The position numbers and the translations under genes were made by a program. A DNA stretch of 62,908 nt from an uncultured Eubacterium sp. Its GTDB lineage: Bacteria; Bacillota_A; Clostridia; Lachnospirales; Lachnospiraceae. The first letter of the stretch is position 1; each line of letters begins with the position of its first letter. The notes under the pieces are model-generated. The model saw only the letters and a program-made list of their open reading frames with translations. It had not been told where the DNA came from and ran no database searches. Where the stretch lies: contig CAJUSH010000006.1 in the NCBI GenBank assembly GCA_910589045.1, positions 1 to 62,908 of the forward strand. The letters are read 5' to 3'. Positions 52,706 to 61,690 of this stretch are shown here, piece by piece.

Positions 52706-52821
52706 ATGAAATCGATCGCGCTTTGTAACCTAACTATAGCATCGAAACACTATAATGTAAATTGACATTGTTTATAAAAATATGTTTCTATTTTTGTGCA
52801 ACTTAATGTAATCGATTTCAT
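52706..52821 (-). promoter_or_regulatory. ptsH promoter with two cre-like sites
   Basis: Promoter TTTACA-N17-TATAGT (52733-52761). A palindrome ATGTAATCGATTTCAT is at 52806-52821, and a half-matching ATGAAATCGATCGCG starts at 52706. The full consensus ATGAAATCGATTTCAT matches the cre pattern WTGNAANCGNWNNCW. The sites are 100 bases apart, centred about -88 and +13 from the inferred start. The ptsI promoter has the same layout. Confidence 0.65.
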
Positions 52822-52869
52822 CTCTTCTCAAAAATAAAAGGCTCCTGCTCAAGCCTGCCGCACTTTCCG

Positions 52870-53706
52870 TTACCCGGCGATAAGCCGGTGCTTTACAAAA
52901 GCCTCGCGGATGCCGTTCTCACCCACAGACGGGCAGATATCGTCCGCCAGCTTTTTCATCGCCTCGCTGCCGTTTGCCATACAGATACTAAGGCCTGCTG
53001 CCTCCAACATCTCCTGATCATTCATGCTGTCCCCAACGGCAACGGAATCCTCCATCGGAATGCCAAGATATGCACACACGCGCGCAACCCCTTTTCCCTT
53101 GTCAAAGCTGCGGTTGATCAGCTCGCCGTTCACGAAGCCGCCCCACGCATCGTCCTGAATACAGAACCGGAAATCAGTGTCCAGCTCCCGCTTTGCCACC
53201 TCAATCTGCTCCATGGCGGGACTCATGATTACAACCTTATACACCGGCTCGCCGCCGTAGCGCTCCATCGGAAGTATGTTTAAGGATTTCTCCACCTGTT
53301 CCCTCCAGCGAAGCAGCTCGCTGTTTCCGCCTTCCCCGACATGGCTGCGCAAAAACGCTTTAAATTCGGTGTCCGTATAGGAACCGTCCCTGCACTCAAC
53401 CGTCCGGTAAATGCCCTGCTCCTTTAACACCGTCAGTACCCTCTGTCTCTGCGCCTCTCTCATGGGACAGTCGTAAATGACCTTTTCCCCGCACAGGATA
53501 TAGCCTCCGGCACTCGCCACCACTCCGTCAAAATCGTATTTGAGGAGTGGTGAGAGCATCCCGTAATTTCTTCCGCTGCAAAGGAACACGTAATGTCCTG
53601 CTTTTCTCGCCTGCTCGATCGCCCACAGGGCAGAGTCAGGCACGACATTGCTTCCCGGCTCGGTGAGCGTTCCGTCAATGTCCAAAAATATTACTTTTTT
53701 CCTCAT
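52870..53706 (-). CDS. Cof-type HAD phosphatase
   Basis: 278 residues from the ATG at 53706. The motif FLDIDGTLTEPG near residue 8 gives the two catalytic Asp residues, a C2-type cap domain follows, and the motif GDSMNDQEMLEAAG ends the fold. Such enzymes dephosphorylate sugar phosphates or similar small molecules. It lies between HPr and the HPr-like gene. The true substrate cannot be told. Confidence 0.9.
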   Translation of the reverse strand: MRKKVIFLDIDGTLTEPGSNVVPDSALWAIEQARKAGHYVFLCSGRNYGMLSPLLKYDFDGVVASAGGYILCGEKVIYDCPMREAQRQRVLTVLKEQGIYRTVECRDGSYTDTEFKAFLRSHVGEGGNSELLRWREQVEKSLNILPMERYGGEPVYKVVIMSPAMEQIEVAKRELDTDFRFCIQDDAWGGFVNGELINRSFDKGKGVARVCAYLGIPMEDSVAVGDSMNDQEMLEAAGLSICMANGSEAMKKLADDICPSVGENGIREAFVKHRLIAG

Positions 53707-53743
53707 ATACAATTACATCTTCTTAAAAAATCGGTCGCATCCC

Positions 53744-53968
53744 TTATGATAAAAAGGGAGATATCTTCTCTTCGATTCTTTCATCGTCAGAATCATACCG
53801 TAAGAGCTGCGGCTGCGACAGATCCAGCGCCATTACGCCGAGAATGGACTTTGCATCGACGACTCGCTGTCCGGCGCCCAAATCAAAGTTCACATCAAAT
53901 TTGTCGATCACATTCACGAATTTCCTGATCTGTTCTACGTCATTCAACTTTACGCTTACCTGTCTCAT
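53744..53968 (-). CDS. HPr-like protein lacking His15 (Crh-like)
   Basis: 74 residues with AAGGAGG upstream. It aligns with HPr: the KFDVNFDLGAGQRVVDAKSILGVMALD region matches the HPr Ser46 segment (KSIMGVMSLG), with Ser41 in the corresponding place. The active-site region (NDVEQIRKFVNVI) has no His15. It resembles Bacillus Crh in this combination. The expected role is HPr kinase signalling rather than phosphate relay to sugar permeases. Regulation is hinted by palindromes upstream. Confidence 0.85.
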   Translation of the reverse strand: MRQVSVKLNDVEQIRKFVNVIDKFDVNFDLGAGQRVVDAKSILGVMALDLSQPQLLRYDSDDERIEEKISPFLS

Positions 53969-53997
53969 AGAATTTTTCCTCCTTCATTATATTATTT

Positions 53998-54018
53998 CAT
54001 TCTATATTTTATAGAATG
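53998..54018. promoter_or_regulatory. Palindrome upstream of the HPr-like gene
   Basis: Perfect nine-base arms CATTCTATA and TATAGAATG around TTT, about 30-50 bases before the start codon and just upstream of a TATAAT. Confidence 0.55.
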
Positions 54019-54075
54019 AGCGCTAAAAGCATTTTCATACCTATATCGGCTGATTTTTTCATTCCTTTAGCGCTC
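54018..54075. promoter_or_regulatory. GAGCGCTAAA/TTTAGCGCTC inverted repeat
   Basis: Perfect 10-base arms at 54018-54027 and 54066-54075 with 38 bases between, in the gap between ptsI and the HPr-like gene. It may be an operator pair or part of a ptsI transcript end. Confidence 0.45.
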
Positions 54076-54199
54076 ACTTATAAAATCTTTTCATATCCGC
54101 CGGTGTATGTCCTGCCGGCATGCATTCGTACACCAGTGTGCGGTCCCATTGATATTTGTCAAAACCACGCGGGGTGCCAATGGTCAATGGTATCGCACA

Positions 54200-55819
54200 T
54201 TAGTCCATCTCGCGGATAATCTTGCGAAGCGGCAGCACCATAGACGGCGAAACCGACAGCTCGTCGAGTCCCATCCGCACAAACTGCTCCGTCAGCTCCG
54301 GATCAGCGCCCAGCTCTCCGCAAATGCCCGCCCATTTTCCATACTTATGGGCATTGTCAGTTACCATCTGAATCATGCGCAGAATCGCTTCATGGTGGGG
54401 ATTGTAGAAATCATCCAGCCTTTCATTCTGCCTGTCGATCGCCAGCGTATACTGTGTCAGGTCGTTGGTTCCCACACTGAAGAAATCCACGATCTGTGCC
54501 AGCTCGTCGCTGATCATGACCGATGCGGGCGTCTCGATCATGATGCCCTGCTCCGGCATCTTAAACTCGATCTGTGCGTCCGTCAGCTCCTGCTTAACCT
54601 CCTCCACGATTTCATAAATCTTTTTAACCTCCTCAACGGAAGTAATCATCGGATACATGATGGAAAGATTGCCGTATGTCGTCGCGCGGAACAGCGCACG
54701 AAGCTGAGTCTTAAAAATATCCGGCTGCTTTAAGCAGATACGGATCGCGCGGTATCCAAGCGCCGGGTTATCCTCCTTGCCGAGGTTGAAGTAGTCCACC
54801 TGCTTATCCGCGCCGATGTCGAGGGTCCGGATAATGACCTTCTTGCCGGCCATCGTCTGTACCACCTGTCTGTATGCCTGGAACTGCTCCTCCTCCGTGG
54901 GGAAATCATCCCTTCCAAGATAAAGGAACTCGCTCCGGAATAATCCGATGCCTCCCGCATCGTTCTCCAGAACATAGCCAACATCGCCCACGCCGCCGAT
55001 ATTCGCGTAAATATTGATCCGCCTTCCGCTGCGCGTCTCATTCTCCTTGCCCTTCAGCTCCTGCAAAAGCCGCAGCTTTTCCCGCTCCTGCTCAAGCTTG
55101 CGCTCCGCTTCCTCGCACACAAACTCGTTCGGGTCAAACACTACCTCGCCGGTCGTCCCGTCAACCACCGCCTTCGTTCCCGGCTCGATCTTATCCAGAT
55201 CAAGGGGCACCCCGATCAGCGCCGGGATGTTCATCATACGCGCAAGAATCGACGTGTGTGAATTGGAAGAGCCGTGTACCGTCACAAACGCAAGGATCTT
55301 TTCCTTATCCATCTGAACCGTCTCGCTCGGGCTGAGATCGTCCGCTACGATAATGGACGGCTCGCTGAAATTCAGGTCGTTTCCGTCACTGCCGCTCAGG
55401 CAGCGGATCACACGATTGGAGATATCCTTCACATCCGCAGCCCGTGCCTTCATATAATCATCGTCCATCTCCGCAAACATGTCGGAGAAATTATCCCCGG
55501 TCACGGCAACCGCATACTCCGCGTTGATTCCCTCGGTGCGGATCATGCTGTGGATCGCATCCAGATAATCCTCGTCCTCGAGCATCATCTGATGCACCTC
55601 AAAGATAGCCGCGCTTGCCTCGCCAACCTCGGCCACCGCCTTGTCGTAAAGTCCCTGGAGCTGCGTCTGCGCTTCCCCGATCGCATCGGCCACTCGCTGG
55701 ATTTCACCCTCGGGGTCCTCCGTCTTTTTCCGCTTTACCTGCTGGTCCTGATTCTTGAGCACCACTACAGGTCCGATCGCCATGCCCTTATACACGGATT
55801 TCCCAAAAAATTTCGCCAT
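54200..55819 (-). CDS. ptsI: PTS enzyme I
   Basis: 539 residues from MAKFFGKSVYKG, with GGAGGT upstream; upstream in-frame Met codons are not used. The active His is in HGSSNSHTSILAR (His188). The PEP-binding barrel has RTLDIGADKQ, GYRAIRICLKQ and the catalytic segment ICGELGADPE with its Cys. It passes phosphate from PEP to HPr. It is separate from ptsH (52352) but has a matching promoter. Confidence 0.95.
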   Translation of the reverse strand: MAKFFGKSVYKGMAIGPVVVLKNQDQQVKRKKTEDPEGEIQRVADAIGEAQTQLQGLYDKAVAEVGEASAAIFEVHQMMLEDEDYLDAIHSMIRTEGINAEYAVAVTGDNFSDMFAEMDDDYMKARAADVKDISNRVIRCLSGSDGNDLNFSEPSIIVADDLSPSETVQMDKEKILAFVTVHGSSNSHTSILARMMNIPALIGVPLDLDKIEPGTKAVVDGTTGEVVFDPNEFVCEEAERKLEQEREKLRLLQELKGKENETRSGRRINIYANIGGVGDVGYVLENDAGGIGLFRSEFLYLGRDDFPTEEEQFQAYRQVVQTMAGKKVIIRTLDIGADKQVDYFNLGKEDNPALGYRAIRICLKQPDIFKTQLRALFRATTYGNLSIMYPMITSVEEVKKIYEIVEEVKQELTDAQIEFKMPEQGIMIETPASVMISDELAQIVDFFSVGTNDLTQYTLAIDRQNERLDDFYNPHHEAILRMIQMVTDNAHKYGKWAGICGELGADPELTEQFVRMGLDELSVSPSMVLPLRKIIREMD

Positions 55820-55863
55820 TGTATAATACCTCCATCCTCCGATCTTTTTTGTGCATCTCGATT

Positions 55864-55979
55864 CTGTTATCGATTTCATTTCTAGCAATATAATATACAT
55901 ATATTTTTCTATTTGTAAATTGACATTCTTTACAATTTTAAAATATCATTTTTATGCACATTGATGGAATCAATTTCAT
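55864..55979 (-). promoter_or_regulatory. ptsI promoter with two cre-like sites
   Basis: TTTACA at 55914-55919 precedes TATATT (16-base spacer) or TATTAT (18-base spacer). Cre-like sites are CTGTTATCGATTTCAT (55864-55879) and ATGGAATCAATTTCAT (55964-55979). Each is 50 bases from the -35, exactly as in ptsH. About 65 bases of the upstream sequence also align with ptsH, including TGTAAATTGACATT. Confidence 0.65.
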
Positions 55980-57325
55980 GTGTGGCCCGTGCCCATTTCC
56001 AGCTCCATTTTCCGGACGAGATACAGACACATGGGCGCAAGATAGACAACCGCGGCCACCCACGCCACCTGGTCTGCCCAGCAGATTGCACCGAAGCCGT
56101 AGACGGGCACAAACACAAGGCTCACCGCCGTGCGCGCCGCCATCTCCAGTACCCCCGCAAACACTGCCCTGCCGGAGTAGCCAAGCCCCTGGGTCGTCAT
56201 CCGGTAAATATTTAAAAAGCCAAGCATCCAATAGCAGTACCCCAAACAGCGCAGATAGCGCGCCGACGCGTCGAGCACTGCCGTCTTTGTCCCCTCCACA
56301 AAAAGCATGGAGAGCGTTCGTCCGCCGAAGATAAGCACAAGCCCGATAGCCGCACCGTAGCCTACTGACACCAGAAGGCCCTTGCGCATGCCCTCCCGCA
56401 CGCGGTCAAAGCGCTTTGCACCCACATTCTGCCCGCAGAAATTGCACACCGCCGTAGCCAGCGCGTCAAAGGGGCAGATCGTAAACTGCTTTAAGCGCGC
56501 ACCCGCCGTAAAGCCGGAGACATAGATGCTCCCCAGTCCGTTGTTGGCCGCCTGCATGACCATGCTGCCGATCGCCGTGATGGAAAACTGCAGTCCCATG
56601 GGCGCCGCCATGACCAGCGCCGTCGTGCACCGTCTGATATTGAACCGGCAGTCCGCCCGGCTGATATGTAAAATTTCCGAACGCCTTTTAATAAAGAAAA
56701 AGCACAGAATGCCGCTGAATGCCTGCGATGTGATGGTTGCGATCCCGGCACCCGCCACACCCCATTTCAGCACGAGGATGCACACCAGGTCCAGAAAAAT
56801 ATTGCACACCGTGGACACCGCCAGAAACAGAAACGGCGTTTTGCTGTCCCCCACGGCACGCAGCATCGCCGCCTGCAAATTGTACAGAAGCGTAAACGGA
56901 ATGCCCAGAAAGATCACCAGCAAATACTCGTAGGCACCGGAAAAAATATCCTCCGGCGTGGACAAAAGCCGTAAAATCTGCGGGCAGAGCAGCGCGCACG
57001 CTGTGGTCAGCACGACCGCAAAGCCTGCGGTGAGCAGAATGCTGTGGTAAATAAAGCTGCGCATGCCCTCATAGTTTTTCGCCCCGAACTGCTGGGCGAT
57101 GGGAACCCCGAAGCCCGCGCAGCTTCCAAGGCAAAAGCCCAGCACCAAAAACTGCACACTGCTGGAGGCGCCCACCGATGCGAGCGCCTCCGTACCGAGA
57201 CACCGCCCCACGATGGCGGCATCCACGAGATTATAAGTCTGTTGCAGAAGATTGCCTGCCAGAAGCGGCAGCGCAAACCACAAAATTTGTTTCAGGCAGT
57301 TTCCCTTTGTAAAATCGCCTGTCAT
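55976..57325 (-). CDS. MATE-family efflux transporter
   Basis: 449 residues with 12 helices. It begins KGNCLKQILWFALPLLAGNLLQQTYNLVDAAIVGRCLG, the typical first helix of MATE proteins. It exports drugs or metabolites using Na+ or H+. It overlaps one cre-like site at its 3' end and lies upstream of ptsI, not in its operon. Confidence 0.92.
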   Translation of the reverse strand: MTGDFTKGNCLKQILWFALPLLAGNLLQQTYNLVDAAIVGRCLGTEALASVGASSSVQFLVLGFCLGSCAGFGVPIAQQFGAKNYEGMRSFIYHSILLTAGFAVVLTTACALLCPQILRLLSTPEDIFSGAYEYLLVIFLGIPFTLLYNLQAAMLRAVGDSKTPFLFLAVSTVCNIFLDLVCILVLKWGVAGAGIATITSQAFSGILCFFFIKRRSEILHISRADCRFNIRRCTTALVMAAPMGLQFSITAIGSMVMQAANNGLGSIYVSGFTAGARLKQFTICPFDALATAVCNFCGQNVGAKRFDRVREGMRKGLLVSVGYGAAIGLVLIFGGRTLSMLFVEGTKTAVLDASARYLRCLGYCYWMLGFLNIYRMTTQGLGYSGRAVFAGVLEMAARTAVSLVFVPVYGFGAICWADQVAWVAAVVYLAPMCLYLVRKMELEMGTGHT

Positions 57326-57367
57326 TTATTACACTTCCTTTTAATTTTTTATTATTTATTCGAAAAA

Positions 57368-58060
57368 TCATTCTTCATAATCCGACAACAGCCGAAAATG
57401 CGGCCAGTATGTAAACATGGCCTTTCCGAGGATCTTATCCCTGCTCACATAAACAAAGCGCTCGCCCTCCTCAACGGAATCCACCAGCCCCTCGGAAAAT
57501 GCTTCCTCCGCCCAGTAACGCGCATCCATCGACACATTGCGGTTATCGCCGAGCATCAGATAGCAGTCCTTTGGCACCTCGAACACGTAGCCGTCGTTTT
57601 TCACCAGCCACTCCTCGGGCAGATAGTTCTCCGCCAGCGGCACCTGCGCATCGTCAATGTAAACCTTTGCATTTTCAATCGTCACCGTCTCACCGGGCAG
57701 TCCGATAATCCGCTTGATATAGTTTTCCTCCTCATCCACCGGATATTTGAAAATCACTACGTCAAAGCGCTCCGGGTCCTTCATCTTATAGGTCAGACGG
57801 TTGCCGAACAGCCGATCCCCCGGGGAGATAAGCGTTTCCATGGACGAGGAGGGCACCATCGCATTGACTAACACCACCCGCGTCAGAAACAGGGAGACGA
57901 GCACCGCCACAACAATGATCTGCACCCAGCTCAGAAGCTCTCTGGCCAGTGAGCGCTGCTCACCGTCCCCTTTCTCCCCGTTTTCTCCTGCGCCGGGTGC
58001 CGTCCTCTGATCATCGACGGTCTTAGTTTCCGTTATGCCGTTTTTCAATTTCCTGCTCAT
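57368..58060 (-). CDS. lepB: Signal peptidase I
   Basis: 230 residues. An N-terminal cytoplasmic segment and one anchor helix (about residues 40-60) are followed by the catalytic domain: VPSSSMETLI (Ser nucleophile, SxMxP-like with ET in place of EP) and YIKRIIGLPGE (Lys base), plus GDNRNVSMDARYWAEE. It cleaves signal peptides at the outer membrane face. Confidence 0.93.
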   Translation of the reverse strand: MSRKLKNGITETKTVDDQRTAPGAGENGEKGDGEQRSLARELLSWVQIIVVAVLVSLFLTRVVLVNAMVPSSSMETLISPGDRLFGNRLTYKMKDPERFDVVIFKYPVDEEENYIKRIIGLPGETVTIENAKVYIDDAQVPLAENYLPEEWLVKNDGYVFEVPKDCYLMLGDNRNVSMDARYWAEEAFSEGLVDSVEEGERFVYVSRDKILGKAMFTYWPHFRLLSDYEE

Positions 58061-58061
58061 A

Positions 58062-59258
58062 CTATACCAAGTCCTTTAAAATTGATGTACCAATTGCGCC
58101 TTCAGGCAGCGCAGTCTTAAAATTATCCGCAATCGTTGCGCCGATCACCGCAAAGCTTTCCTCCTCAGGCAGCGCGCCTGAGCCTTGAAAAGACGGAGAA
58201 TAGGCCAGAAACGGCACCTTCTCCCGCGTGTGGTCCGTGCCCGTATACGTCGGATCGTTGCCGTGGTCCGCCGTGACGATCAGAAGATCGTCGTCACGCA
58301 GCAGGGGGAGCAGCTCCCCCAGCTTTTCGTCAAAGCGCTCGATCTCCCGTCCGTAGCCGATGGGATCCCTGCGATGCCCCCACAGCGCGTCAAAGTCTAC
58401 CAGATTCACAAAGCAAAGCCCCGTAAAGTCCCGCCCTGCGATCTCGATCGTCTGCTCCATGCCGTGAACGGAGGTTTTGGAGCGGTTGCTCTGTGTAATT
58501 CCCTCCCCCACGAAAATATCGTTGATCTTTCCCACGGAGATAACGTCCAGCCCGCTGTCCTTGAGCGCGTTCAGCACCGTCCTTCCGGTCGGCTTTAAGG
58601 CGTAATCGTGGCGATTGCTGGTGCGCACAAACTCTCCCTTCTTTTTTCCGGTATAAGGGCGGGCAATGACCCGTCCCACACGCCACTCGTCACGCATGGT
58701 CAGCTCCCTTGCAATCTCACAGTAGCGGTAGAGATTATCCAGGCCCATCGTCTCCTCGTTGCCGCAGATCTGCAGCACCGAATCCGCGGAGGTATAGACG
58801 ATCATCGCCCCCGTGGCGATCTCCTCCTCCGCCAGCTCCTCCAGAATCTCCGTTCCGCTGGCGGATTTGTTGCCGATCACCCTGCGCCCGCAGCACTCCT
58901 CCAGCTCACGGATCAGCTCATCCGGAAAGCCCGTGTCCGTGAACGTGATAAAGGGCTGCTTTGTGTGGATACCCATCATCTCCCAGTGCCCGGTCATCGT
59001 ATCCTTGCCGTTGCTCGTCTCCCGCATCGCCATGTAATAGCCAAGGGGACGCTCCAGCGGCTCCACCTGCTTCAGCGGCCTGAGGTTCGCAAGCCCGAGC
59101 TTCTGCAAATTCGGAATACGGAATGTCTCCATCCGCTCACTGATATGGCCCAGGGTGTCCACACCCACATCACCGAAGCGCGGCGAATCATCCATCGGGC
59201 CGATTCCCATAGAGTCAACTACAATTATAAAAACACGATTAAATTTATACTCACCCAT
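58062..59258 (-). CDS. deoB: Phosphopentomutase
   Basis: 398 residues. The alkaline-phosphatase fold has VFIIVVDSMGIG (metal and Thr/Ser region), the MRETSNGKDTMTGHWEMMG core with the phosphothreonine site, and C-terminal TADHGNDPTYTGTDHTREKVPF. It interconverts ribose or deoxyribose 1- and 5-phosphates. The ATG at 59258 has GTGAGG at good spacing. It ends next to lepB and follows deoC in nucleoside salvage. Confidence 0.95.
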   Translation of the reverse strand: MGEYKFNRVFIIVVDSMGIGPMDDSPRFGDVGVDTLGHISERMETFRIPNLQKLGLANLRPLKQVEPLERPLGYYMAMRETSNGKDTMTGHWEMMGIHTKQPFITFTDTGFPDELIRELEECCGRRVIGNKSASGTEILEELAEEEIATGAMIVYTSADSVLQICGNEETMGLDNLYRYCEIARELTMRDEWRVGRVIARPYTGKKKGEFVRTSNRHDYALKPTGRTVLNALKDSGLDVISVGKINDIFVGEGITQSNRSKTSVHGMEQTIEIAGRDFTGLCFVNLVDFDALWGHRRDPIGYGREIERFDEKLGELLPLLRDDDLLIVTADHGNDPTYTGTDHTREKVPFLAYSPSFQGSGALPEEESFAVIGATIADNFKTALPEGAIGTSILKDLV

Positions 59259-59418
59259 ATTCATCCTCACTTCATCTATCTGATGCCACGCCGCCGGATA
59301 TCCGCCGCGTCCGGCCGGGACACGCCTTCACCAGTCGGCACCATGCCGGCTCCGGGCGGTCCCTGCTGCAAAAGCAGCGGATTTCTGACGGCCGGGTATT
59401 TTTTCCGGACGGTTTTCC

Positions 59419-60120
59419 CTAGTATAACCCGTCACTCTCCTGGCCTTTTACAATTTTTACGATACGGCTCGTTCCCAGGCGGCTCGCCCCAAGCTCCATA
59501 AAGTGCTTCGCATCCTCGAGACTCCCGATCCCGCCGGCCGCTTTCATTTTAACGCCCGCGCCGATGTGCTGCGCAAACAGCTCAATGTCCCGGAAGGTAG
59601 CGCCTGCCGTGGAAAATCCGGTGGAGGTTTTGATGTAATCCGCGCCGGAAGCGGTAACGATCTCGCACATCTTCACCTTCTCCTCATCGGTCAGCAGACA
59701 TGTCTCGATAATAACCTTCAAAATCCGCCCCTGGCACGCCTCCCTGATCTCCCTGATCTCGTTCAATACATAATCGTAGTTTTTCGCCTTGAGCATGCCC
59801 ACGTTGATAACCATGTCGATCTCCCGGGCGCCGTTTGCCACCGCATCCCTCGTCTCAAACACCTTGCAGGCTGTGGTGTGGCTGCCGTTGGGAAAGCCGA
59901 TTACCGTGCAGACGGGAATCTCCCCCTTCATATATTCATCCGCCTGCTTCACATAACAGGGCGGGATGCAGACAGAGGCAGTGTGGTACCTCATCGCATC
60001 GTCACAGATGCCCTGAATTTCCTCCCAGGTGCTAGCCTGTAAAAGCAGCGTGTGATCGCATGCCTGTAAGATATCCTTTGTTTCTATCTCGGTTTCTATC
60101 TGCTTTGTTTCCGTGCTCAT
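59419..60120 (-). CDS. deoC: Deoxyribose-phosphate aldolase
   Basis: 233 residues of the DeoC family. The Schiff-base Lys is in GADYIKTSTGF, and GMLKAKNYDYV and AAGGIGSLEDAKHF are conserved. It splits deoxyribose 5-phosphate to glyceraldehyde 3-phosphate and acetaldehyde. The first 15 residues are a short extra segment. Between cdd and deoB. Confidence 0.95.
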   Translation of the reverse strand: MSTETKQIETEIETKDILQACDHTLLLQASTWEEIQGICDDAMRYHTASVCIPPCYVKQADEYMKGEIPVCTVIGFPNGSHTTACKVFETRDAVANGAREIDMVINVGMLKAKNYDYVLNEIREIREACQGRILKVIIETCLLTDEEKVKMCEIVTASGADYIKTSTGFSTAGATFRDIELFAQHIGAGVKMKAAGGIGSLEDAKHFMELGASRLGTSRIVKIVKGQESDGLY

Positions 60121-60200
60121 AATACACTCTCCTTTTATTTTACAGCCGCCCGCAAGCCGGACACCGGCATCTGCCCGCGCCGCCCCGACCGGCTTTTTAT

Positions 60201-60626
60201 TTAATCCTCATTTAAATTCCTTGGTCCAAATCCCAGTGGCAGGATCTCCTCCAGCGTCCGGCTTACTTCCACACCCTTCTCTGTCCCGAGGATAACCCGA
60301 AATTCCTTCGGATCGCAAAACTCCATCATCACCTGACGGCACACCCCGCAGGGCGCACACACGCTCTGAGGCTCCGACGTATCGTATCCGCCCACAACTG
60401 CGATCGCCGCAAACTCCTTTTCCCCCTCGCTCACTGCCTTAAAAAATGCCGTGCGCTCCGCGCAGTTCGTCGGGGTAAACGCCGCGTTTTCGATGTTGCA
60501 GCCCTGATAAACCTTCCCGGTCTTTGTGAGCAGTGCCGCGCCCACGGCCCAGTGGGAGTAGGGCACATACGCGCTGCGGCGCGCTTCGAGCGCCAGCGCA
60601 ACTAATTCCTGTTCATTCATACTCAT
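60201..60626 (-). CDS. cdd: Cytidine deaminase
   Basis: About 141 residues from the ATG at 60626, with AGGATG upstream. The zinc motifs are PTNCAERTAFF (Cys and catalytic Glu) and CAPCGVCRQ (two Cys). It deaminates cytidine and deoxycytidine. It lies downstream of the two permease genes of a nucleoside importer. Confidence 0.94.
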   Translation of the reverse strand: MSMNEQELVALALEARRSAYVPYSHWAVGAALLTKTGKVYQGCNIENAAFTPTNCAERTAFFKAVSEGEKEFAAIAVVGGYDTSEPQSVCAPCGVCRQVMMEFCDPKEFRVILGTEKGVEVSRTLEEILPLGFGPRNLNED

Positions 60627-60749
60627 ATAATTCACATCCTGTCAAATAATCTTTCAAACAAATAACGCCATCCGGAAACGGTCTGCCACCCGCAATCCCT
60701 GCGATCAGGGAGGCCTTGCAGCCCCTTTCCAAAAGCAGTCCCTTCCAAA

Positions 60750-61688
60750 CTATCTTGCGCCCTTGTCGTAGGGTATTCCCTCTGCCTTCGGCGCCTGGGA
60801 GTTCTTTGACGTGAACGCAAGGATGACCATGGAAGCGATAAAGGGCATCATGCTGTAAATATTTTTTGACCATCCAAGGTTTGAAAGCACGGTAGAATCC
60901 GCAATGTTCGCCAGCGATTTAAACACAGCGAAAAATGCCGCCGCGCCCGCGATGCGGTAAGGCTTCCACTGACCGAAGATCATAACTGCCAGTGCGAGGA
61001 AACCGGCTCCCGCCACACCAACCTCAAAATTCCAGGTAGACACGGAGGGCACGATGTAGGCAAGTCCCCCTAAGCCGCCCAGTCCGCCGGAGATCACGAC
61101 GCCGATGTATCTCCACTGATACACATTGATACCAACGGAATCCGCCGCCTGGGGATGCTCACCGCAGGCCCTTAAGCGCAGGCCCCACTTCGTCCTGAAC
61201 AGAAAAACGGAGCTGCACACAAGCAGAAGGATGCCGAGAATCAGGAAAATATTGATGGTCACCGGCCCGATCTTGTAAATGAACGCCGCGTTGTCATACG
61301 TCAGCTTTGCGGAGGCCGCACCGTTTCCGGAAGCGGAAGAGTTGTTGAACGCCTTGACCGCCACGATCGCGATCGCCGTCGCCAGCATGTTCAGTGCCGT
61401 CCCGCCGATGGTCTGGTCTGCCTTGAGTGTAATCGCCGAAAAGGCAAGGAACAGCGAATAGATCATACCCGCCAGAATACTCACCAAAACGGAAACGGCT
61501 ACCAGCACAGGCGCCGGCATCGTACCGCCAAAGAGTGAGAGGGCAAAGACTCCCGCCAGTCCGCCGATGGTCATGATTCCCTCCAGAGCAATGTTGATGA
61601 CGCCGCTGCGCTCGGAGAACATACCGCCGAGAGCAACAAGCATCAGAACCACTGCATATAATAAGGTATACTTAATTAACAAAATCAT
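60750..61688 (-). CDS. BMP-family nucleoside ABC permease (NupQ-type)
   Basis: 312 residues with about nine helices, of the branched-chain-type permease family used by nucleoside importers (BmpA/NupNOPQ). Motifs: GGMFSERSGVINIALEGIMTIGGLAG and LRACGEHPQAADSVGINVYQWR. Starts two bases after the partner permease stop. Next to cdd and deoC. Confidence 0.88.
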   Translation of the reverse strand: MILLIKYTLLYAVVLMLVALGGMFSERSGVINIALEGIMTIGGLAGVFALSLFGGTMPAPVLVAVSVLVSILAGMIYSLFLAFSAITLKADQTIGGTALNMLATAIAIVAVKAFNNSSASGNGAASAKLTYDNAAFIYKIGPVTINIFLILGILLLVCSSVFLFRTKWGLRLRACGEHPQAADSVGINVYQWRYIGVVISGGLGGLGGLAYIVPSVSTWNFEVGVAGAGFLALAVMIFGQWKPYRIAGAAAFFAVFKSLANIADSTVLSNLGWSKNIYSMMPFIASMVILAFTSKNSQAPKAEGIPYDKGAR

Positions 61689-61690
61689 AC

